This document shows positions 14,357-18,775 of a DNA stretch of 18,775 nucleotides, in pieces. The stretch's first letter is position 1. Each line of letters begins with the position of its first letter. Location: NCBI GenBank assembly GCA_946481265.1, contig CAMLNE010000037.1, forward strand, positions 1 through 18,775, read 5' to 3'. The stretch is from an uncultured Panacagrimonas sp. (GTDB lineage: Bacteria > Pseudomonadota > Gammaproteobacteria > Nevskiales > Nevskiaceae). Below the pieces are notes generated by a model that was given only the letters and a program-made list of their open reading frames with translations, was not told where the DNA came from and made no database searches. Made by a program: the position numbers and the translations under genes.

Positions 14357-16258
14357 GTGAGGCAGGTCGAGAACAGGCATCCATCTTGCGGAGCGATCCT
14401 GGCCGGTGTGCTGGCATTGCCGCTGGTCGCCTGCGGCGGTGGCGGCTCGGGAGGGCATCCAGGCGCGCCGCCCACCGACCCCTCCGAGGCATCGGCCAAG
14501 GGCCGCTGGTCCGAGGTCATCGACTGGCCCCTGATCCCGATCCACGTGGTCCTGCTGCCGGATGGGCGCGTGTTCAGCTTCGGCAGCGACGACGGTTCGC
14601 CCGCGGGCGGCGCCGTGCCGACCGGCAAGTTCTTCTACGACCTCTGGAACCCGGCCGATCGACAGCACCTGGTGCTGCCCAATTCCACCGCCGTCGACAC
14701 GTTCTGCGCCGCCCAGCTCGTGCTGCCGCAGCCCGGTGCCGGTGTGCTGGTGGTCGGCGGCGACACCTTCCCCCGGCCGCTCGAGCCGGAGCCCAGCGAC
14801 CCGCTGGTGCCCGAGCCCTTCGACGACGGCAACCCGTCCTCCACGGTGCTGGACTACACGATGTCGGAGCCCGCGCTGCGCAAGGGCCAGGATATGGCCG
14901 CCGGCCGCTGGTACGCCACCGCCACCACCCTGCTCAACGGCGAGACCTACGTGCAGGGCGGCAACAGCCGCTCGCTCACCAGCGGGGAGCTGTTTCCGGA
15001 GGTGCGTAGTACGGCCGGCGATTTCAGGCAGTTGGCCATCGACACCTCGGACCTGCGCTACTACTACCCGCGCAATTTCGTGGTGCCCGGCGGCCGGCTG
15101 TTCGGCTACGACACCGAGGGCAGGATGTACTTCGTCGACCCGCAGGCGCAGACGCTCACGCGCCTGGGCGAACTGCCGGCGGCGAACACCGGCGACGACT
15201 CCACCGTCGCCATGTTCAGTCCCGGACGACTGCTTCATTTCGCGGGCGAGTCGGACGGCGCCATCGTCATCGATGTCAGCCGCGGCGATCCGGTCGTCAC
15301 GCCGACCGGACGCCTGTCCAGTCACCGCCGGCTGGCGACGGCCACCCTGCTGCCCAACGGGCAGGTGCTGGCCACCGGCGGCAGCCCGGTCTACAACACG
15401 CTGCCCGGCGTCAACTACTTCGCCGAGATGTGGGATCCGGTGAGCGGCGAATGGACGCTCGGCGCCGAGGGTTTCGTCCCGCGCCTGTACCACTCCACCG
15501 CACTGCTGCTGCCCGATGCCACCGTGCTGGTGGCCGGCGGCGGCGCGCCGGGCCCGGCCGACAATCTCAACGCCGAGATCTACGCGCCGCCCTACCTGTT
15601 CGATTCCAGCGGCGCCCTGGCGCGCCGGCCGGTGATCAACGCGGTGCCCGATACCCTGGTCGTGGGGCGCCAGTTCCTGCTCGGCTACAGCGATTTGGAC
15701 GGCCCGGCGACGCGCGTGGTGCTGATCAAGACCGGCGCGCAGACGCACGGACTGAACATGGAGCAGCGCTTCGTCGAGCTGACCTTCCGCGCGGGCACGG
15801 GCTGCGGATCGCCCTCCTGCCTGGCCGTGCACATGCCATCGGAGCCCGCCGACGTGCCGCCCGGCTACTACCTGCTGTTCGTGCTCAACGCGGACGGTGT
15901 GCCCTCCAGGGGCCGGTTCGTCTTCATCAATGTCGCCGCCGCGCCCGATCCGATGCAGGACCCGGTGCTTGCCCGCCCGGACGACCGGGACGGGGCCGTC
16001 GGTGCCACGGTGAGCCTGGTGATCGCCGGCAGCGATCCGAACGCCGGTACGCGGCTGCGCTACGCCGCGGCAGGCCTGCCGGCGGGCCTGAGCATCGACG
16101 CCAGGACCGGTGTGATCGGCGGCAGGCCGGAGGCGGCCGGCCACTACAACGTGGTGGTCAGCGTCAGCGACGACACGCCGGTGAGCGGCGAGCCGGAGCA
16201 GGGCGCGCGCACCGCTTCGACCGGCTTCGTCTGGCGCGTGACGGCGGCGTCACCGTAG
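14357..16258 (+). CDS. Putative copper-radical oxidase lipoprotein (galactose/glyoxal oxidase-like, AA5)
   Basis: This 633-residue protein has a lipoprotein signal (hydrophobic stretch then LVAC, Cys26) and a Gly/Ser linker; Gly at +2 suggests the outer membrane. A seven-bladed kelch propeller follows (repeats such as LPDGRVFSFGS and LLPNGQVLATGG), then a DUF1929 early-set domain (about 435-535) and an Ig-like C-terminal domain (about 540-633). All residues of the copper and Tyr-Cys cofactor are in place: Cys117 (DTFC), Tyr186 (RWYATAT), Tyr378-His379 (LYHS) and His464 (QTHGLN). The 379-464 spacing of 85 equals that in galactose oxidase, and the Cys-Tyr gap is closer to glyoxal oxidase. Such enzymes oxidise alcohols or aldehydes with O2 and release H2O2; the substrate is unknown. 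GTG at 14357 has GGGAG upstream and directly starts the signal peptide. Confidence 0.85.
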   Translation: MRQVENRHPSCGAILAGVLALPLVACGGGGSGGHPGAPPTDPSEASAKGRWSEVIDWPLIPIHVVLLPDGRVFSFGSDDGSPAGGAVPTGKFFYDLWNPADRQHLVLPNSTAVDTFCAAQLVLPQPGAGVLVVGGDTFPRPLEPEPSDPLVPEPFDDGNPSSTVLDYTMSEPALRKGQDMAAGRWYATATTLLNGETYVQGGNSRSLTSGELFPEVRSTAGDFRQLAIDTSDLRYYYPRNFVVPGGRLFGYDTEGRMYFVDPQAQTLTRLGELPAANTGDDSTVAMFSPGRLLHFAGESDGAIVIDVSRGDPVVTPTGRLSSHRRLATATLLPNGQVLATGGSPVYNTLPGVNYFAEMWDPVSGEWTLGAEGFVPRLYHSTALLLPDATVLVAGGGAPGPADNLNAEIYAPPYLFDSSGALARRPVINAVPDTLVVGRQFLLGYSDLDGPATRVVLIKTGAQTHGLNMEQRFVELTFRAGTGCGSPSCLAVHMPSEPADVPPGYYLLFVLNADGVPSRGRFVFINVAAAPDPMQDPVLARPDDRDGAVGATVSLVIAGSDPNAGTRLRYAAAGLPAGLSIDARTGVIGGRPEAAGHYNVVVSVSDDTPVSGEPEQGARTASTGFVWRVTAASP

Positions 16259-16269
16259 GAACAGGCGAA

Positions 16270-16285
16270 CGGGCGACGGCGCCCG
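16270..16285. other. Small hairpin between converging genes
   Basis: CGGGCG and CGCCCG (6 bp, loop ACGG) lie 11 nt after the oxidase stop in the 91-nt convergent gap. There is no T-tract, so a terminator role is uncertain. Confidence 0.25.
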
Positions 16286-16349
16286 GCCGCACGCATGAGG
16301 GCAGTACGCGTGGACGCGGCGCGCAAGTCGCAGCCGCGCAGGCGCCGGC

Positions 16350-17645
16350 TCAGGCGGTATTGACGATGGCCGCGATCTCGCGCGCCGCGGCCACCAGCGC
16401 CAGCCGGGCGACCACGCCGTAGGCGTAGAAGCGGTTGGGCTTGGCGTCGGGTTGCTGCGACAGGTCGGGGTGGTTGCAGCAGGACTCGAAGGGTAGCGGC
16501 TTGAAGCTCATGCCCGGCGCGTTGAGATTTTCCTGGTTGCCGCGTTTCTCGTTGACGCGGTAGAAGCCGCCGACCACGAAGCGGTCGACCATGTACACGA
16601 CCGGCTCGGCCGTGTGATTGTCCGGCCCCCAGGTCTCGAAGGTGTGCACGCCTTCCTGGATGATCGCGCCGGTCACTTCGCGGCCTTCCTTGGCGCTGCT
16701 CATGTGGGTGCGCGCCTTGCGGTTCATTTCGCGCACGTCGGCGGCCGAGCGCACGGTCATCACGCCCATGCCATAGGTGCCGGCGTCCGCCTTGATGATG
16801 GCGAAGGGCTCCTCGGCGATGCCGTATTCGGCGTACTTCTCGCGGATGTCCTCCAGCAGCAGTTCGACATTGGTGACCAGGCACTCCTCGCCCTCGCGCC
16901 GCATGAAGTTGATCTCCCCGCAGTTGCGGAACAGCGGATCGACCCACCAGGAGTCGATGCCGGCCACCTTGGCGAACTCGGCGGTGACATCGCGGTAGTA
17001 GCCGAAGTGCTTGGTCTTGAGTCGCGCGTGCCAGCCGGCACCGAGCGGCGGCACGATGGTCTGCGTGATCCCTTCGAGGATCGGCGGGATGCCGGCGGAG
17101 AGGTCGTTGTTGAGCAGCACGATACAGGGCGAGAAGTCGCCCACGCTCACGCGATCGCCTTCGCGGCGCAGCGGTTCGAGCACAAGCTGGCGGCCGCTGA
17201 TCTCGAGATCGAGCGTGACCGGCTCCCGGACTTCCGGCAGGAGGGTTCCGATGCGCACGTGGAAGCCGGCCTCGCGGATCATCTCCACCAGCGTGGCCAC
17301 GTTCTCCAGGTAGAAGCGGTTGCGCGTGTGGTTCTCCGGCACCACCAGCACGCGCCGGCAGGTCGGGCAGGCGCGTTCGACCGCGGACTGGATCGCCTGC
17401 ACGCACAACGAGGTCAGGTCCGGGCTCAGGTTGTTGAAGCCGCCCGGGAACAGGTTGGTATCCACCGGCGCGAGCTTGAAGCCCGCGTTGCGAAGGTCCA
17501 CCGAACAGTAGAACGGTGGCGGCGTGCTCAGCCACTGGCTGCGGAACCAGGCCTCGATATCCGCGCTGCGCGCGATCAGCTGCTCCTCGAAGCGAAGGAG
17601 CGGCGAGGTGTTGGCGGTGGAAAGCTGGGGGATCGTGCCGAGCAT
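16350..17645 (-). CDS. gshA: Glutamate-cysteine ligase (Acidithiobacillus-type GshA)
   Basis: This 431-residue enzyme should make gamma-glutamylcysteine from glutamate and cysteine. It belongs to the proteobacterial family first noted in Acidithiobacillus ferrooxidans, which is unrelated in primary sequence to E. coli GshA: TPPPFYCSVDLRNAGFKL, DTNLFPGGFNNL, PENHTRN, KADAGTYGMGVM and NAPGMSFKPLP are typical stretches, and length matches. The start at 17645 is chosen because the residues beyond it fit family N-termini; the open frame upstream is basic and low-complexity. Only a weak GGA precedes it. It is transcribed toward the copper-radical oxidase gene. A CPTC pair at about residue 91 is a potential redox or metal site and may just be structural. 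Confidence 0.92.
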   Translation of the reverse strand: MLGTIPQLSTANTSPLLRFEEQLIARSADIEAWFRSQWLSTPPPFYCSVDLRNAGFKLAPVDTNLFPGGFNNLSPDLTSLCVQAIQSAVERACPTCRRVLVVPENHTRNRFYLENVATLVEMIREAGFHVRIGTLLPEVREPVTLDLEISGRQLVLEPLRREGDRVSVGDFSPCIVLLNNDLSAGIPPILEGITQTIVPPLGAGWHARLKTKHFGYYRDVTAEFAKVAGIDSWWVDPLFRNCGEINFMRREGEECLVTNVELLLEDIREKYAEYGIAEEPFAIIKADAGTYGMGVMTVRSAADVREMNRKARTHMSSAKEGREVTGAIIQEGVHTFETWGPDNHTAEPVVYMVDRFVVGGFYRVNEKRGNQENLNAPGMSFKPLPFESCCNHPDLSQQPDAKPNRFYAYGVVARLALVAAAREIAAIVNTA

Positions 17646-17956
17646 GGTGGGGTCCGGATTGGCGATATTGGCCCTTGGGAAAACTCCGGGTCCGTGGCGG
17701 GCGCCGGCCTGCCGGCGTGCCGCCATTGCGGTCCGTCGACGCACCGGTTCATGGGCCGGATGAGCATCGCGTCGCGAAGGAGCGCCGGCGGCCCATGCCC
17801 GCCATGCGTCCTCCGAGTTTGCCTAGCGTAGCCGAGCCTCGGGAAGGGCGTAGGCGCTTCCCGGTGGTTGTGCTAAATAGCGGTCATTCAAGGGGAGACC
17901 GACGCGGCGTTCCGCCGCCATCTCCCGGGTGCGGCGCAATCGAGCGGGGGACACGG
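17646..17956. other. Divergent intergenic region between gshA and pilG
   Basis: No gene is evident in these 311 nt. The half near gshA is GC-rich without clear signals. The half near pilG holds an imperfect hairpin (GGGAAG 17841-17846 with CTTCCC 17857-17862), a TGCTAAATAG segment at 17871-17880 that could be a -10 region, and the nested stem-loop at 17893-17926. Confidence 0.5.
17893..17926 (+). other. Nested stem-loop in the pilG leader
   Basis: GGGAGA (17893-17898) pairs with TCTCCC (17921-17926), and inside it GCGGCG (17904-17909) pairs with CGCCGC (17913-17918) over a TTC loop. It ends 30 nt before the pilG GTG. The role is unknown; it could be a 5' leader structure. Confidence 0.4.
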
Positions 17957-18337
17957 GTGTCGACAGCGGACGCGGCGAAGATCATGGTCATCGATGACAG
18001 CCAGACCATCCGCCGGACGGCCGAGACCCTGCTGAGCAAGGAAGGCTTCACGGTCGTGACCGCACAGGACGGCTTCGAGGCCCTGGCCAAGATCGCGGAC
18101 CACCATCCCGACCTGATCTTCGTGGACATCATGATGCCGCGGCTGGACGGGTATCAGGCTTGTGCGCTGATCAAGGCCAATCCGCGCTACGCCTCGACGC
18201 CGGTGATCATGCTGTCGTCCAAGGACGGGCTGTTCGACCGTGCGCGCGGTCGCATCGTGGGCTCGGACGAGTACCTCACCAAGCCGTTCACGCGCGACGA
18301 GCTGATCAGCGCCGTGCGTACCCACCTGCGCAAATGA
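17957..18337 (+). CDS. pilG: Twitching motility response regulator PilG
   Basis: This 126-residue single-domain receiver has acidic residues Asp13-Asp14, phospho-acceptor Asp57 (FVDIMMPRLDGYQ) and Lys109 (LTKPF). The segments MVIDDSQTIRRTAETLL, EALAKIADHHPD and MLSSKDGLFDRARGRIVGSD match PilG very closely and separate it from PilH. By family knowledge phospho-PilG promotes pilus extension and affects cAMP signalling. The GTG at 17957 is used because the protein then starts just before the receiver, with GGGGGA about 6 nt upstream; the frame is open further upstream through unlikely sequence. Its TGA overlaps the pilI ATG. pilH, the usual next gene in pseudomonads, is missing here and found at 9047-9412. 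Confidence 0.95.
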   Translation: MSTADAAKIMVIDDSQTIRRTAETLLSKEGFTVVTAQDGFEALAKIADHHPDLIFVDIMMPRLDGYQACALIKANPRYASTPVIMLSSKDGLFDRARGRIVGSDEYLTKPFTRDELISAVRTHLRK

Positions 18338-18775
18338 GCGCAGCGCTGCGCGAGCTGCGCGAAGACCCGTATTGTCTGCTCGCGGAACTGGATCGCCGCC
18401 TGCGCGCGATGCGCGCGGACGTCGCGACCGGCGACCGGGAAATCTGGCAGGGCCTGGCCTTCCGCCAGGGCACGCGCTGGATGCTGACTCCCAAGGACGA
18501 CGTGCGCGAGGTGATTCCGCCTCCGCGGGTCACCCGCGTGCCCAATTCCAAGCCCTGGCTGGCCGGGGTGGCCAATGTGCGCGGCAGCCTGCTCACCCTG
18601 GTCGACCTGGGCCTGCTTGGCGGCGGTGACGGCAGTGCCGGCGGGCGCACCGCGCGCGCACTGGTGCTCAACTCCGACCAGATGCAGACCGGGTTCCTGG
18701 TCGACGAGGTCGCCGGCTACCGCCAGTTCACGGCGGCCGAGCAGGCGTCCGCACCGCCGGCGCCGGACGATCTGC
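18334..18775 (+). CDS. pilI: CheW-like twitching motility protein PilI, 5' part
   Basis: The first 147 residues are visible before the window ends. An N-terminal helical lead of about 38 residues (SAALRELREDPYCLLAEL) is followed by a CheW domain: WQGLAFRQGTRWMLTPKDDVREVI, the VPNSKPWLAGVANVRGSLL turn and LVDLGLLG, then GFLVDEVAGY. This is the layout of PilI, the adaptor that couples PilJ to the ChpA kinase. The ATG at 18334 overlaps the pilG stop (ATGA), so the two are coupled. The downstream neighbour, possibly another pilJ or chpA, cannot be seen. Confidence 0.9.
   Translation, partial: MSAALRELREDPYCLLAELDRRLRAMRADVATGDREIWQGLAFRQGTRWMLTPKDDVREVIPPPRVTRVPNSKPWLAGVANVRGSLLTLVDLGLLGGGDGSAGGRTARALVLNSDQMQTGFLVDEVAGYRQFTAAEQASAPPAPDDL

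Noticed and set aside
14330..16144. 604-codon minus-strand open frame opposite the AA5 oxidase
   Set aside because: Antisense shadow; the plus-strand frame has a signal peptide, kelch repeats and catalytic residues.
1..18775. CRISPR arrays, tRNA/rRNA genes, insertion sequences, phage or toxin-antitoxin genes
   Set aside because: Looked for regular direct repeats, transposase-like frames and RNA-gene-like spacers; none seen. All spacers are short except 17646-17956.

Overview
This window is a chromosomal segment from a high-GC gammaproteobacterium. The run gshB-algH/yqgE-ruvX-pyrB-pyrC' next to PilG/PilI-type twitching genes resembles the neighbourhood known from pseudomonads and xanthomonad-like bacteria. 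The genus cannot be told from the sequence. I see no tRNA, rRNA, IS element, phage gene or CRISPR array.

Left region (1-5134): a minus-strand operon runs proline iminopeptidase -> LapD/MoxY-type histidine kinase -> NarL/LuxR-type response regulator (cut by the window edge), each pair joined by an ATGA overlap. Diverging from it is a plus-strand pyrroloquinoline quinone (PQQ) operon, pqqA-pqqC-pqqD-pqqE, with no pqqB in it. The spacer between the two operons carries a perfect 10-bp inverted repeat. A 15-bp hairpin separates pqqA from pqqC. A perfect 17-bp hairpin with A/T flanks ends the region and serves both converging transcripts.

Central region (5135-14159): nine minus-strand genes lie head to tail: gshB -> algH/yqgE -> ruvX -> pyrB -> pyrC' -> pilH -> pilJ -> pckA if read in transcription order (eight named plus their shared leaders). 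They cover glutathione synthesis, a conserved AlgH protein, Holliday-junction resolvase-like RuvX, aspartate transcarbamoylase with its catalytically dead dihydroorotase partner, two twitching-chemosensory components, and PEP carboxykinase. The AlgH protein carries an N-terminal extension that looks like the UBA-like domain of elongation factor Ts. The pyrB start has no Shine-Dalgarno and sits 11 nt behind a TACAAT box, suggesting a leaderless message.

Right region (14160-18775): a plus-strand lipoprotein of the galactose oxidase/glyoxal oxidase fold keeps every copper and radical-cofactor residue of the AA5 copper-radical oxidases. It lies between gshB and a minus-strand glutamate-cysteine ligase of the Acidithiobacillus-type family. 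Finally pilG and the start of pilI run off the right edge in the plus direction, so the Pil-Chp pathway is encoded in at least two separated pieces here.

The most noteworthy items are the EF-Ts-domain/AlgH fusion, the bacterial copper-radical oxidase lipoprotein between the two glutathione biosynthesis genes, the pqqB-less PQQ operon with its divergent two-component system and palindrome, and the likely leaderless pyrB.
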